The notes: generated by a model not told the origin, from the letters alone. Counted from the first letter of the stretch, positions 24,405 to 37,220 are shown. The stretch is DNA of 55,645 nt from Pholiota molesta (GCA_014925825.1 JACGCK010000267.1:1-55645), one strand, 5' to 3'. Numbers and translations are program-made.

Positions 24405-27400
24405 ATGGCGAGTGCAGCGGATTTGCAGGCATTTATCAACCGCCAACGCGTATTGCTCGCCAAAGAACGCGACGCAGAAATCGAAAGGAGTGCGCTCTTG
24501 TTATCGAACTGCAGTCCGAAACTGCTTGAACAGAAAGGTCTCTCGATTGGCGGGCTAGGCGTCGTCGGGATGAATATTGGACTTGGGGGCAAGACGTGGG
24601 TCGTCTTCTTTGATAATCTGAACTCAGAATTGCTAATGTTGTTGAAGGGCAGCTTGGTAGAACTCGACCGCCCGTCTGCGTACCACACCAGTCCTATATT
24701 TCCGCCACATAATTTGAGGTAAAGAATATATGTATATGATACTTATGATTTCGTTTGATATTTTCCTTCAGACCTGGAGATCTTGCTCGTATCGAGGCCC
24801 ATGTTTCGTCGACCGCTGCCACGAAGAAACCAAAGACGACTACCGCTACAAAAGGATCTCAAGCCGAAGGAGTAGTCTACAAGGTACGCTGTTGGAATGT
24901 TGTCATGAGGTTTGGCTGCTCACTTCCATCATTAGGTCTCCGATACACGCATCGTGATTGCCGTCGATTCTTCAGAGTCGAGTTCAGAGGAATTGGATCT
25001 ACCAGAACGATGCCGTGTTTTGAAATTAGCCAATAGCATCACCTATGATAGGTATGTTCTTTCCTCCTTACTTCAACTTCGAAATCTGACCCAACTTCAG
25101 AATGGACAAGGCCATTAACCAACTAGAGAAAACCATTTTACCCTCAGTTAGAATTTCTACCATTGATTCCAAGGAACATGCTAACCGTCTGCAGGGAGAT
25201 GATAAATCATCCGGCCAATTAACTCCTCTCATACAAGTCTTGCTTGCAATGAAATCCCCAGCCTCAAAGGAACGAATAGAAAATCTCACTTTCTTCGATA
25301 ACAGCCTGAATGACAGCCAAAAAGTTGCGGTCAGATTTTGCTTGGAATCGCCAGAGGTAGCCTGTATACATGGACCTCCAGGTATGTAATTGTTTATATC
25401 CAATTAATACCATCACTCACGTAGATCCAGGAACCGGAAAGACGCATACCCTCATTGAAATTATACGCCAATTGACCATGGAAACCCCTACGAATTCAAA
25501 GCCAAAGCGCGTTCTCGTCTGCGGCGCGTCAAATCTTTCTGTGGACAATATCCTGGAACGCCTCCTCGCCCTTCCCGTCGTGGACAAGGCTCAACGAATC
25601 AAAGTAACGAGAATCGGACATCCCGCTCGTGTCATGGCGCACGAAGGCATTCTGGAATCGACTCTGGAGGTCAAAGCCACTCGCACTGACCAGGTAAGTT
25701 TCTGGTTTTTTGGGATGTGGATATATCGCTTATAGCTCTCAGGCAGCTCTTGCCAGGGATGTCAAGGACGAGTTGGAAACCACCTTGGGTATACTTTCAG
25801 GGAAAGGAAAGGGAGTAAAAGGAAAGGGCCCTAGAGGAGCTGAACGTCGCAAGATGTGGGACGAAGTCAAGGCTCTGCGGAAAGAGTATGAGAATTATCG
25901 AATTCGTATCCATCATTCGCTAATGGTGGGTTCAGGTATCGGCAGCGAGAAGGAGGCGTTGTGCGATCCGTATTGAAAGAGTCGCAGGTTTGGCTTCGTT
26001 CAAATCAAACTTGTTGAAAAAAATCCTGATGATTTCGAAGGTTGTTTTGGCGACGTGTCATTCATCTGGCGGAAGACAACTTTTCAATGAGGAATTCGAT
26101 GTAGTCATAATCGACGAGGCTACCCAAGCATTGGAGGCTGTGAGTAACATTTGATTCTATCTATCGCAAGCTAACGGTGATGTAGGTATGCTGGATCCCC
26201 ATATTCAAAGCCAAGAAACTCATCTTAGCTGGAGACCCCATGCAACTTCCCCCGACCATTCTCTCCATAAATGGTAAAAAAGAGAAAAAATCAGACATCA
26301 AATCCAAACCAGCTACATCGAAGAAGTCCCCCAGTGCAAAGGCTACCGCTGCGGCCACCCCTACAGCTCCGGCTGAGGCTGATTCAGATGCAGATTCTTC
26401 TGAGGATACGGAGTCTGAAGATGCGGAGATGGCTGTTACTGCAGTCTCGAAATTATCCCTGGAAAACAAGCCGCGCGTTGCCAAATTAGTACCTCCACGT
26501 ACGCTTGAAACCACCCTTTTTGATCGCCTGGAGGGGATGTATGGTGCTAGCATCAAGCGTATGCTGGAAGTACAATATCGGTAATTTTTGTTATCATTAT
26601 TTTTGCTTTGAAAAATAAAAATTGACGACATTCATCTGTAGAATGCATGACCAAATCTGCGCGTTTCCCTCGAAGACACTCTACGGCTCCAAACTGAAAT
26701 CCCATGCATCTGTAGCATCACACCTCCTTGCTGATCTGCCCAATACACAGGCGGACTCCGAGGAGGACAAGAAGGAATTCCTGGAGACACCTGTCGTGTT
26801 CTTCGACACTGCTGGCTGCGAGTACTTCGAAAGGCTGGATGGAGACGGAGATGAAGGCAGCCGCTGTAATGAAAACGAAGCTACTATCGTCAATAACTGG
26901 ATTGACAAATTGGTGCGTCTACCTTTCCCCTCCTTCAAAGAAGGTATATTAAAAATTCACTACGAGGACAGATAGAGTTTGGTATAACGCCAAGCCAAAT
27001 CGCCATCATCACTCCGTACGCTCTGTTTCTCGCAAAGAGCTTTGTAAAACAAGAACTAACAAAATTACTTTTGAAGATATCAAGCACAAGTAACACTATT
27101 GACGTCCCTATTACGCCCAAAACACGGCCCCTCTCTCGAAATCGGCACTGTGGATGGCATGCAAGGTCGAGAAAAAGAAGCCGTCATCATCTCCCTCGTA
27201 CGAAGCAACGATACCGTAAGTGCCTTGCGTTCACATGCACCGCATACAACTGCTGATCGGACTTGACCTCAGAGGGAAGTCGGATTCCTCAAGGAGAAGC
27301 GCAGGATGAACGGTGTGTTTTCCCTCTTGTACATGCCCTGGCTCGGAATTGATGCTGTCTATCAAAGTTGCAATGACCCGAGCGAAACGCCATCTTGTGA

Positions 27401-27558
27401 GTGCCATGCACTTCTGGATTGCTCTCAGAGATATGCTAAGAAAATCATAGTGCGTGGTGGGAGATTCATCCACGGTATGCCACGGAGGAACTTATTTGAA
27501 GAAATGGCTTGCATGGCTAGAGGCCAACGCGGACGTTAAATACGCAGGATTAGAGTAA
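24405..27558 (+). CDS. HCS1: DNA helicase, Hcs1/IGHMBP2 (SMUBP2) type, SF1B
   Basis: ATP-dependent 5'-3' nucleic-acid helicase related to yeast Hcs1 (DNA polymerase alpha-associated helicase A) and vertebrate IGHMBP2. About fifteen exons splice in phase to some 850 residues from [18 protein letters not shown] to a C-terminal YAGLE. Motifs in order: [19 protein letters not shown] (split by an intron inside GPPG); [82 protein letters not shown]. The segment [19 protein letters not shown] is also diagnostic of this family. Between motifs III and IV there is a Lys-rich then Asp/Glu/Ser-rich insert (around [18 protein letters not shown]). The gene is intact, with no R3H or AN1 finger at its C-terminus. 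It converges on the ATPase gene, with 169 bp between stops. Confidence 0.92.
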
Positions 27559-27727
27559 GAATGTACAGTACGATATATACAACAGTGCTTGGAATATGTA
27601 TACAGTAAAAGAATGTGCATGTACAAAAGTGTCAATATGTCTTGACTGTACAAATATAACATAGAAAATTCGAACAATCATCTCCTGGTACAACGCCGCT
27701 GAATAGAAAACCTCCCAAACCCGAAAC

Positions 27728-30429
27728 TCAATACTCGTCAACGTCCGATAACGAAGCATACTCAGAAACCGACTGGTCGTCCTCGTACTCATGCACAACA
27801 TCCCTCATCGCAAAGCGCATGATGGGGGTGGTCGGCACCAGCTTCGGACCAATGACCTCCATGACCTCTTCGAACACATCGCTATGCATGCGCCCCATAT
27901 CCGCCTCGGTGACAGGTACAATGTCATCGTCATCGTCAATCGGCGGCGGCGGCCCAATATCGATGGGCGTGTCCCCGCCCGTGACGAACCCACCCGGGGT
28001 GCTCCCGCCCGCCTGACCCACGGACACACCCACAGGCGCCGCCGGCGCCGGCAGCGCACTGCTCCGCACGCGCACCTCCTCCCCATACTCCCGCGTCACC
28101 GTCTCCGTCCACCGCAGGTCCAGCACGCGCCCCCGGATCATCCCGTCCACCGTGCGCACGCCCAGCTCGCGGCAGAGGTGGAAGTACGGGATGTACTGCG
28201 TCTCCGGCCGCGCGAAGCGGCTCATCACTTTCAGCAGCTCCATCGCAGAGAACTCCGGGGGCGCGTTGAGGCCCAGGGACGAGTGCGCGTCCCCGCTGCT
28301 GGCGGGCGAGCCGGGGCCGAAGGGGTAGGTCAGCGGGGAGTAGATTTTGAATCCGGCAGGCCCGAGCCCGGGATGCAGTGTGTCTATAGTGCTGTTGTTC
28401 GTGGGTCCGGGGGCGGGAACGGCTTCGCCTTCTCCTTGCGGGGCGGGCCCTGTAAAGGCCTGCGACGAGTGGATGATGTGTAGATTCAGCAACGCGTGTG
28501 CTTGTAGGAAATGCGAACTTTGCTTGACTGGGAGGGTGGCAGATAAGCCAGCGCGTTGTGATAAAGACCATATTAAATCAGCTTACCATCTAATGTACCG
28601 TTTGAGCTAACTAGATGGAATTATCCGTCAGCTATCAGTAATAATAAAATAGTTTGATATCATACGAACCATAGTCGGTGATATAGTCATGCCAATGAGC
28701 AAGTTTTCCGCCAAATGCATCATAAAGATGTTCGAAAATCAGCCCAGGGCGCATCGATTCTGGCACACGGACAAGGAGCCTATCCCGGAAGAATTTCCTA
28801 GTCTCCGCCTTGGAACAATCCCCGATAGTGATTATCTGCAAATTTTGAAAAAGCATCTGATTAGCCAGGACAGATACGAAATGTTAACTAGAGTTTCCGG
28901 ACCTTGCAATGCTGCATCACGTTCAGCTGCCTGAGCCATGTTTGATAGAAAGGATCACTCGTCGCGTGTATGACGTGACAAAGCCTATCCTGCTTCGTCA
29001 ACACCAGCATGGAGTCTAAAAGGCACTTCATGGTCTCTGTTGACTGAATGAGGGCAGGTCTATACCAAGAACGGATGAGGGTTTCAATTGATTAAACAAC
29101 TCTATTAAAGTGAGGCGATCACTTACAGTTTATGTGCTTCGTCGAAGAAAATGACCTTGTGGAAGTTAAGCCAATCGAAAATAAGGAAATGAAGAGCAGC
29201 CTGGTACATACCGGCATCTTCTTTGCAGGTTTTTCCTTTTCCTTTTCCTTCTCAGCCTCGACAGCCATGTTCACCTGCTGTGAGCTTCGTGCCGTTGCCG
29301 TTCCATTTTGGCTGCCTTTCTTCTTTCCCCAGCTTTTGAAGCCCCATCTCGATTTGGTGCCTGTGTCTTCACTGGTGCGTTCAACTCGTGTCTTGTTTGA
29401 ACTCAGGGTGTTGGAAGACGCGTCTCGTGCATGGTTACTGGGCTTGCTGGTGTCGCTTTCGGCGTCAGGTAGCTCAGGTTTAAATTCCCAATACTTCAGA
29501 AGCGAGCTCTATGTCGAGTTCTGGTGTAAGTACAGCCAAAAAAGTGTACATGTATACATACGCACTTGGAATAATTCCATGAGGCGAGCAATGTCACTCG
29601 TTTTCACGGTCTGCATTTTTGAATCGCCATGAGTGTTGTCAGAGAAGCGGCGTTCAACGTTCAGACGATCGTGCTGATAAATAAAAGGTCAGAAGGCATC
29701 GCGACTGCTTGCTGATGGACAAACAAACCTTGAAGCTCCAAGCCTCTTTTTCGAAGGCCTCATACCCTTCCATACTTCTGGACATATCTTCGAAATATTG
29801 TTCCATTTGTTGAGACAGACTGATGTACAAGCTCGACAGGTCGGCGAACCCAGCAATGCGCAAGTCAAAGTGCAGCACGTGGTACTCCGGACGGGAAAGA
29901 ACTTCTCGGAATAGTGCAGTCTATTCACGAGGTGAGGAGTGTAGCCAACTTTATTTTAAAACCAAGACTTGCCTTGCCCACAGAGCTGGCTCCGAAGAGT
30001 ATTGTGAAAGAAGGCTCTCCTTCCAGCGCACGCTCGATTGCGGTCATCTCAGCTTTGCGGGGGAAAAATCCAGGGAGCCGGGAAAACGTATGCTTGGTGC
30101 GAATCTGCGAGCGTTCTCTGTTCTCATTAATTTCCTGGCGAGCCTCCTCGAGTAACTTGCGCGACTCGGTCAGTGAGCGCACAGTTGCTGCAGGCTGGAA
30201 AGCGGCGTCAGAGCACGTCTACGTGGTGTAAGATTGCGCTTACATTTGTGATGACGCCAATAATATCGCCCATCCCAAAGAAATTTCGTTTGCGGATGTC
30301 GGGTGAAATATAAGAGGCGCGTCGGCGAGGGATGTTGCTTCGAAAGAGCCAATGTACAGAAGACACCTGAGGGCGCTGAGACGAGCTTTGGGGTGGGCTT
30401 TTTCGCAGCTTTCCGTTGCTAGAGCTCAT
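27728..30429 (-). CDS. P-loop ATPase domain protein, function unknown
   Basis: Resembles an uncharacterised fungal P-loop NTPase family with an archaeal-ATPase-like core. Exons join in phase to about 770 residues. A basic N-terminal part leads to RKRNFFGMGDIIGVITN, then FPRKAEMTAIERALEG and Walker A ILFGASSVGKTALFREVL. This is followed by HVLHFDLRIAGFADLSSLY, a Ser/Thr/Lys-rich insert, Walker B VIFFDEAHKLPALIQSTE, a sensor-like VIHATSDPFYQTWL, ITIGDCSKAETRKFFRDRLL, and a C-terminal domain ending in an acidic tail (SEYASLSDVDEY). The intron inside Walker A uses a GC donor. The start at 30429 (MSSSNGKL) is the conservative choice. An upstream open segment beginning MRTMRVTLLEPASRRVASLF (30764) could be an additional first exon with a mitochondrial-leader-like composition. 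No partner or substrate can be inferred. Confidence 0.78.
29967..29972 (-). other. GC donor of a GC-AG intron inside Walker A
   Basis: The exon ends GGC AAG and is followed by GCAAGT. About 50 nt later ATAG precedes ACT GCA CTA, giving GASSVGK joined to TALFREVL. Reading through instead loses the Walker A Thr and meets a stop, so splicing is required. The rest of the donor matches consensus. Confidence 0.75.
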
Positions 30430-31243
30430 GGGTTGGAGTTGAGGTTTGGAGCACCCGATATATACGGCCTGCGAATGGCTTTTGAGTGCGTGCAATCCGA
30501 CGAGCAAGAAGCAGCAGCAAGGTTGATAAGTAGGGCGAAAGCGAGGATGCGAGCCGTGAATAGCGAGATATGGTGTATATACATGCGCGTACCGTACATG
30601 TGTTGTACCCATGCTGTGCCCGTCGTGTTTGATGCTAATTTGGACGTGCCTTTCTGTACGTTTTCCATGATGTCCCTTGTAACCGGTGCGGACGGAGGCG
30701 GCGTGAACAGGGATGCCACACGCCTCGAGGCAGGCTCGAGGAGCGTTACGCGCATTGTTCTCATTTACGCGGTATGTATCGGTGACAGATAATGCGATGA
30801 TAGCCCAGAGCGAGGCCGTTCATCGACGTCGGCGTGAAACCAGGATTTGGCGAAAACAAGGCCATGTTGGAAGAAGACAAGATCAGCGCGATGATCTCAT
30901 CCATGACACGCTCTCTGCATCAAACTCCCACGCATCCCACCTTTAGCGCCCGCTGACAGCGCCTCAAGCTCAAGGCCTCACCCACCGTGGCTTAGGCATG
31001 GCAGAATAAGAACCATCATCAAATAAAGCAATAGGATTTCCTAAAACAAAGCTATCCAAAAAGAGACAAAGTAGTAACTACTACAACGACAATTTAAATT
31101 TCAGTAATACATTGTATCAGATTTGGAAGCATATAATCAGAGATAGCAACAAACATCGCATGTACATATCACAGCAAAATCAACAACAAAGTAACAGAAA
31201 TCTACAAGGTCTTGCATCGTCGAACCGGTTTCACAAGAAAATT
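30430..31243. other. region between the ATPase and PARP genes
   Basis: Contains the ATPase promoter and possibly an extra first exon (minus strand, 30764 down to about 30600), plus the 3' UTR of the PARP gene. The part at 31000-31240 is A/T-rich and shows no coding signal. Confidence 0.45.
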
Positions 31244-34200
31244 CACATGTCCACCATCAACAGATATCGGAGCCGTATTTGAGATGGATCATACACGATA
31301 AACTATAATCAAAGCGTGTGATCAGACAACGAAACAACAGCCCAAAGAAATAGATAACTTACCTCGTTATATTGGAGATATGCACCCGGGTAAAGACTAG
31401 AAACATCTTTACCTGGACCAGCAGGCATATGGCATCCTATCAGCTCTTGGTGGCCCAACGCCCGGCCAGCATCTTTCCAATCCACGGGCTGTGTGAGGCC
31501 AACACCTTTGGTTGCCCTATTAACCGTCAGTTCAGATTGACATCAATAATAAAGATAATAATGAGACAATGCCTTACAGCTTCTTGTTCCGCTTGCATTC
31601 AGCATCTGCGGTGTAGCTCTATGTCATGCACAGTGAAATCAGACACAAGTGATGCCAAGATCAAGACAAAATACGACGAACAGCATCTGTGAGCTCGTGG
31701 AAGGGCTTAGCAGCCACCTCGCAAAGCAGTAGGAGACCGGTGCCATTGCTCAAGCTATTTTCAAAGCAATACATCAGAATTTATTGCTATTGCAATTAGA
31801 CAGGGAGCAATACGTACTACGAATAACAATAATTGGCGGACTGTAGACGTATTAAGCATGTGATGATAAGAACATGAATATGATGAGCGACTCACTTTAG
31901 ACATCATATCCGCAAAATAGACACCTTTACCGAACATATATCCGCTAACAGGGGCTACGTCGGACATCGTTAGCGTCGACACACAATCCAAATCCAAATT
32001 GGGCGGTATGAACCTTCTGGAGGAGCAATGCGGAGACCCTGCTTAAGAATGCCTATCAAAATTATGTGTTCGGTTAATTTCATTTCGCCTAAGTAGAACC
32101 CGCGAGAGGTGCTCACCTGCAAAGTTTGTCGTCCTAGAGCCATGCCACAATAGGAGTCTCTCTCCATCAGGCAAAAGAGAATAGCCCTTCGCATTCCAAG
32201 CATGTGTCTCCGAATCACTACAAGTAGCGGAATACACATCATCAGCACACCGATATTTTTGCAAGACGCCAAAGAAAAAGGAATACCGTTCCACCCTGAA
32301 CGCCTGGCGAATTTTAACCGACATTCTATGGGTCGCGCCGTGCGTGTCCCGAGCATAAGAAACGAGGCTCTGGAATTCCATTGAATCCTTTTTGATAGGC
32401 TCCATCTTCGAGAGACCCAGGGAGTGGAAATGCGAATCAACAGGGTTGATGGGGTTTCCTTGTTCGTCTGCCAATGTTGTAGAAGATATCAATTTCGAGG
32501 CGATTTCCTAGATGATTGTCGTGAGGACGTAGACCCTGGCAAGCTGAGAGCTAAGCAACATACCATGTCCCCAAGTGCATCAACAAGATCCAATTCCTAA
32601 GAGAAAAGTCAGCTCAATAGCTGTGCAGCCTTTGCATGCAGATGAAGTATATTTACCCTCTTCAGATACTCAGAATTATCAATGACAAGTGGCCTGTTCC
32701 GACCGAAGTCATGGGGGATAATTCTGAGACAACCAACCAATCAATACACGGTAACAGCAACAACAAATCCAACCTACGAGTAATAAGCGCTGCTCAGCTG
32801 TTCACAAGCAGCGCGAAGTCCTCCGAGTTCTAACGCTTTAGCACCAGTGGGATTCTGGATGACTTCTGCAAGAGTCTGGGACAATACATTCAGGAATGCC
32901 CAGTGAATATGATGGTCACATCGAATTACTGACCTTCAGAGCAGCAAAACCATTCAGGATTGTTGATTTGGCAAGTTTACCTGGGGACCTGTGAGATGAC
33001 TCTATTGACACCTTGAACGATCTTACCAAGCGGCAATTTATTAGCGTCATAGTTCATGGACGATAAATGCGCATCGATGATGCTGTAAGAGAGTTTGGCA
33101 ATAAGAAAGATGCAGCTATATTTCAGTTGCGCTCAATATACCTTGTAGAGAAAATGAGCCGACATAATTCCTAGATATTGTTAGCTATCGAAACACAATA
33201 TAGACTGGAAGACGTACTTGTATCTCAGCAGCAAGTTTGGATTCCGGGATAACCACGTCCTCTTGGTTACTGCTGCCAGCAACTTTATCCTTTTTGTCTG
33301 TTTCCGGTTCATCGTTGTAGTCGCGTTCTAAATTCTATTCAGCATTATTTGAAGAAGGAAATAATATATGAAGCTCACCAAGGTACATATACTTCCCTAT
33401 CCGAACGTGCGGTCAAGTTGGGACTGCACAACAATTACGATATGATCTTACCTTTCTTTGCTGTCATTCCGTGTCTCTCCTCCCATGGAGTGCTAGTCTT
33501 GGCCTTAAATTGTTTCTTAAACTCAGAGACAGCAATAGAGGCAGCAAATGGACCCTAGAGTTGCAGAGAATAAGGTTTTGACATTTATTATTCTCAGTAG
33601 CACGACCCAACCAAGAATAATTGATATTTACCTTTGTCTGGGATTGCCCATTTTCCCCTACCCGGCCCCACCGCGTGTAAAGGGTACACTGGCTGTTCGC
33701 GCCAATAGGGTGCAGTAATTGAAGAACGTAGAATCTAAACCAGCAATGATTATGTTTTCGACTCGAAGAAAGAAAGAAATATTGCACTTGTTCTTGTTCT
33801 GGTTCCCGCTCACGTCGGTCTGGTTGAGCATAGCATCATAAACCTCTCCGTCACTCGAGTAAACCTGATGCGTAGCTGAACGAGCGAGTTAGCGTTAAGG
33901 CCAATCAATTTGATATTTTTCTGCGGACACATACCAACAAAGCCGGAGACGGGATCTACTGGTGCGGCACCTCTTTTAATGACCGTGACCTGATGATGCA
34001 AACATTAGAATATTGCTTCGAGCCAGGGTCGTAAAATTAATTGGGCACCATTTTCTTTGCCTCTACTGGAGGCGTATCGTTAGCAGGAGAAGCGGGCGCG
34101 TCGTTGTCCGAGTCGGCATCTTTGGTTTTGGTGTCTTCCTTTGCCTTCCTTGTTCTTTTAGCGGCTGGTTTAGGAGCGGGCGCGTCGTTGTCCGAGTCCG

Positions 34201-34462
34201 CATTCTTGGGGTCTTCCTTTGCCTTCCTCGTTCTTTTAGCGGCTGGTTTACTCGCAGGAGCATCATCTGCAGTAGCAGTAGCAGCGCGCGCCCGCTTAGA
34301 AGCAGGTTTCTTAGTCGCAGCTGGCGCAGCTACAGCTGCAGGTGTTGCGGCGGCAACTGTCGCGGCAATTTGCGCGGCACTCGCAGCGGCCTGGAGCCTG
34401 GAGCTCGAGCGCGACGCGACAGGAGCATCACCGTCAGCAGCGGCTTTCTTTCTGGGAGGCAT
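31244..34462 (-). CDS. poly(ADP-ribose) polymerase (WGR, regulatory and catalytic domains)
   Basis: Nuclear enzyme transferring ADP-ribose from NAD+ onto proteins, usually in response to DNA breaks; fungal relatives include Aspergillus PrpA. Many short exons join in phase. The N-terminus (MPPRKKAAADGDAP...) is Ala/Lys-rich and contains two near-identical copies of KPAAKRTRKAKED. The WGR domain follows (CTLYTRWGRVGENGQSQTKG and FKAKTSTPWEER), then the helical regulatory domain (KLPLGKLAKSTILNGFAALK). The catalytic domain shows [40 protein letters not shown] and AYLQYNEFIVYD, so the H-Y-E triad is complete. It ends RYLLMVDM. No BRCT domain or zinc fingers are present, making it shorter than PrpA-type PARPs. 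Start ATG 34462, with a TATA-like element about 90 bp upstream. Confidence 0.92.
34092..34251 (-). repeat. tandem duplication in the PARP N-terminus
   Basis: Two adjacent units of roughly 75-84 bp encode SDNDAPA followed by KPAAKRTRKAKED, separated by short acidic linkers. They are nearly identical at DNA level, indicating a recent in-frame duplication. Each unit looks like a basic nuclear-localisation or DNA-binding patch. Confidence 0.75.
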
Positions 34463-34551
34463 AGAGGTTTCTCAGAGTGGGTAAGCTACACAGGTTGTGG
34501 TTGAGTTGTGAGTTGTGGGTTTGCGACGCCCACCATCGCTTGCCATCCGGC

Positions 34552-34559
34552 TTTTTATA
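34552..34559 (-). promoter_or_regulatory. TATA-like element of the PARP gene
   Basis: TATAAAAA on the minus strand, about 90 bp upstream of the PARP start codon. Position and sequence suit a core promoter element. Confidence 0.4.
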
Positions 34560-34838
34560 AACTGGACGGGTATAAATGCACGTGGGTGGGCGGCCCCGTA
34601 CTTATTCCTAATTTGGAAAGGGCGCGTCGGGCACCGACGCCCGACTCATGTCTTGGCATCACCCGACACGACGGTTAGTGGTGAAAATGACTCACACTGC
34701 TCATCAGAGTCATTCCTCAATTGATCTTGCAGGGGTTGTATCCGACGAAAAAAGTATATAGTCACCACACGGACAGTCTAGCAAAGTTAATTAGTTGGAT
34801 TATAGCCAGTCGAATAATAGCCAGCCCTTCTGTCCGTA

Positions 34839-37220
34839 TTATGAACCTGAAAGCCTATCCTCCTCCTCAACCTCAGCCTCCTCACCATGCGAGGAGTCGT
34901 CGTCATCATCCACAACTATAGTACGGTTGCGTAGCCGGCCACGTAACGGGCCATTTGGTCGGCGACCCTGGCTCCGTGTGTGCTGAGCGTCATCCTCATG
35001 TTCGTTCGCATCTTCGTCCTCGTCGCTTGAAATTGCAAGTATTTGGGGACGTACCCGGACCGGGGGACGACGCTGGCCTGGGGGTCTGTCGCCTGCATTC
35101 TCATCTTCGGCCGCGTTTTCTTCCTCTGAGTCTGTGAGATCGATTATATCGGGCTGGAGAATGGCATGAGGCTCGCCAGGTGGCCTGTCAAGCGCATCCA
35201 CTTCGTCATCTTCAGAGCCTTCGTCATCTTCCACTTCGACAACTTCACCGGGATGGAGAACCTCATGCGCGTCACCATCATCGATGAAGCTGCCTTCGTA
35301 GTCACTCTCTTCTTCGTCTTCGTCTTCAGACCCGACTTCTTCAATCCTAGCACCTCTTCGCAGTGGGGGCATATTTTGGCGACGAAGATGGTACCTGTTA
35401 GCAAAGGCAAAAAAGTCTTCTTCATCCGCATCTTCATCTTCTTCATCCGCTTCCGATGGGGGAAAAATATCCCTTTCAATCTGTCCATGAAGTTGGAGAT
35501 GGTCGTTTGGATCTGGCGGACCATCCATGAACTCCTCGTCTTCTTCGTCGTCATCTTCGTCTCCTCCAAAACCCCAGGGTGGCATTCCAGGCAAAATAAT
35601 ATCTTCGTCGATGTCTTCCTCGTCCTCGTCCCCATGCTCATCGTCCATAAGCGCGTCTATGAACCGTTGAATGCCACCCTGAATGTGCAATTCGTCGGCA
35701 TCGAAACCGTCGTCCTCATCATCATCATCGTCGTCGTCGTCATCGTACCCCATGTGTCCAGGATAAACTCGCCGACATTGAGTACATCGCCCGTATAGGA
35801 TTTCATGATAACAGTCGTTGCATCGATAGATTCCTCCGTCTTCAGCGTCGTACCAGCCCATATCGGCACGCTCGTCCGCCGGAGCGGCGGCGGCGGGCGC
35901 AGGTGGGGCAAGATGACCGGGAAATCCGATAGGTGCGAAGCGGCGACCATTTGGAGGCCCTGTTCGTCGAAAGATGTTTCGCCAGGGATCGTTGTTGTTA
36001 TCGGCATTTTCTTCGACAACGGGTTCCAGGGGAACAGGCAGTTCCGCAAGACCACTTTTGACGAGAGCGGCCACCATGCCCTTGATACCCCACATTTCGA
36101 TAGGACGCTCAGAAACGACTGCTCTGCATACTGGACAGTTCTTCCGCCGACGGAGGTATGCACCGTTCCTGGCATTGGGACTGTTCAGAATGGCCTCAAT
36201 CCCTTCGTTATGAGCGTCTGGAAGGGCAGGATTTGGTCCGCCAGCAATTTGGGGGTTCGCAGGAGAGGTGAACCACCGTACGAGGCACCCGTAGCATGTT
36301 GTATGGCCACAAGGTGCGAGCGCATATGGCTTATACATGAGGTCGAGACATATTTGACAAGTAATGGATTGTTGATGGTTCGACAAGTAAGTTTGATGTC
36401 GCTCGAGAAGCTAGGGAAATACATTAGCTCGGGACGTGACTTCTACACAGAAGAGGGACATACCGCTGTTTGAGTAGCGAGTTGCTCTTGCAGACGATTT
36501 ATTTCTGAGGTTTGGTCAGATGTAATGTTGGAATACGAGGAACCTGAGCCAGATGCCACTGGTTGTTCTGACTCGACAACAGGCGTCGCAACGCGTCGAG
36601 GTGGGGATTGTGATCTCGCTTTGCCTTTGCCTTTGTCTGATGACTGAGAAAAGATATTAGTACAGACTATGGGACGAAGTAATAAGAACGCACACTCAGC
36701 ACCGTTTCGTTCTCACTCTCTCTCTTCGCGTGGCCATTGGTGGGCTCAGGCGACTTGCGTTTAGGTATGGGAGTACTAGGTGCCACCGTCGAGCTTAGTG
36801 GCTTTGACGCCTCCCGTTCTCGAGGCTGCGAAATAGCAAGAACGACTGACGTGCGCCTCTTCTTCTTCCTCTTCTTCCTCTTCTTGTCCTTCTCCTTTTG
36901 CTTTTTATTCATGGCCTTTGACGACAATGCCCCGCCTTCGACCTTGGCTTTCTTTACATCCCGCATGTCTTCGGTCACTTCCGACGCATATCGCTTTTTA
37001 GAGTTCTCGGAGTGTATTTGAGGCGGTACTGCCCCAGAAATAGTTGTACTGGATCCCGGTGTGGGTTGTCGCGTCGGGACAGGCATGTTCAAGGTGGGCG
37101 TTTTGTTACAAGATGCAAAAGATTCAAGAACGGCGCGGCTCTGTAAGGTAGGTCAATAGATTACGTAATTTGGATAGATAACGTTAGCAAAATAACCAAA
37201 TTGCGGATTGCTGCCTTCAT
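34839..37220 (-). CDS. RING-finger protein, probable E3 ubiquitin ligase
   Basis: Predicted ubiquitin ligase. The N-terminal exon is basic (MPVPTRQPTPGSS..., with a KKRKKRKKKRR nuclear signal). The next exons give a coiled-coil (TSEINRLQEQLATQTALLER) leading directly into a RING: ITCQICLDLMYKPYALAPCG, HTTCYGCLVRWF, then KNCPVCRAVVSER after a roughly 45-residue insert between Cys pairs. Downstream, YRCNDCYHEILYGRCTQCRR forms a second CxxC...CxxC cluster that could bind zinc. The remaining 300 residues are extremely acidic (poly-Asp/Glu blocks) and end EEDRLSGS. The 5' end is uncertain: an acceptor near 37140 implies an upstream exon, possibly starting at ATG 37220 (MKAAIRNL). Without it the first ATG is 37086. 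The substrate is unknown; a Rad18/CHFR-like general resemblance is limited to the RING. Confidence 0.8.
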
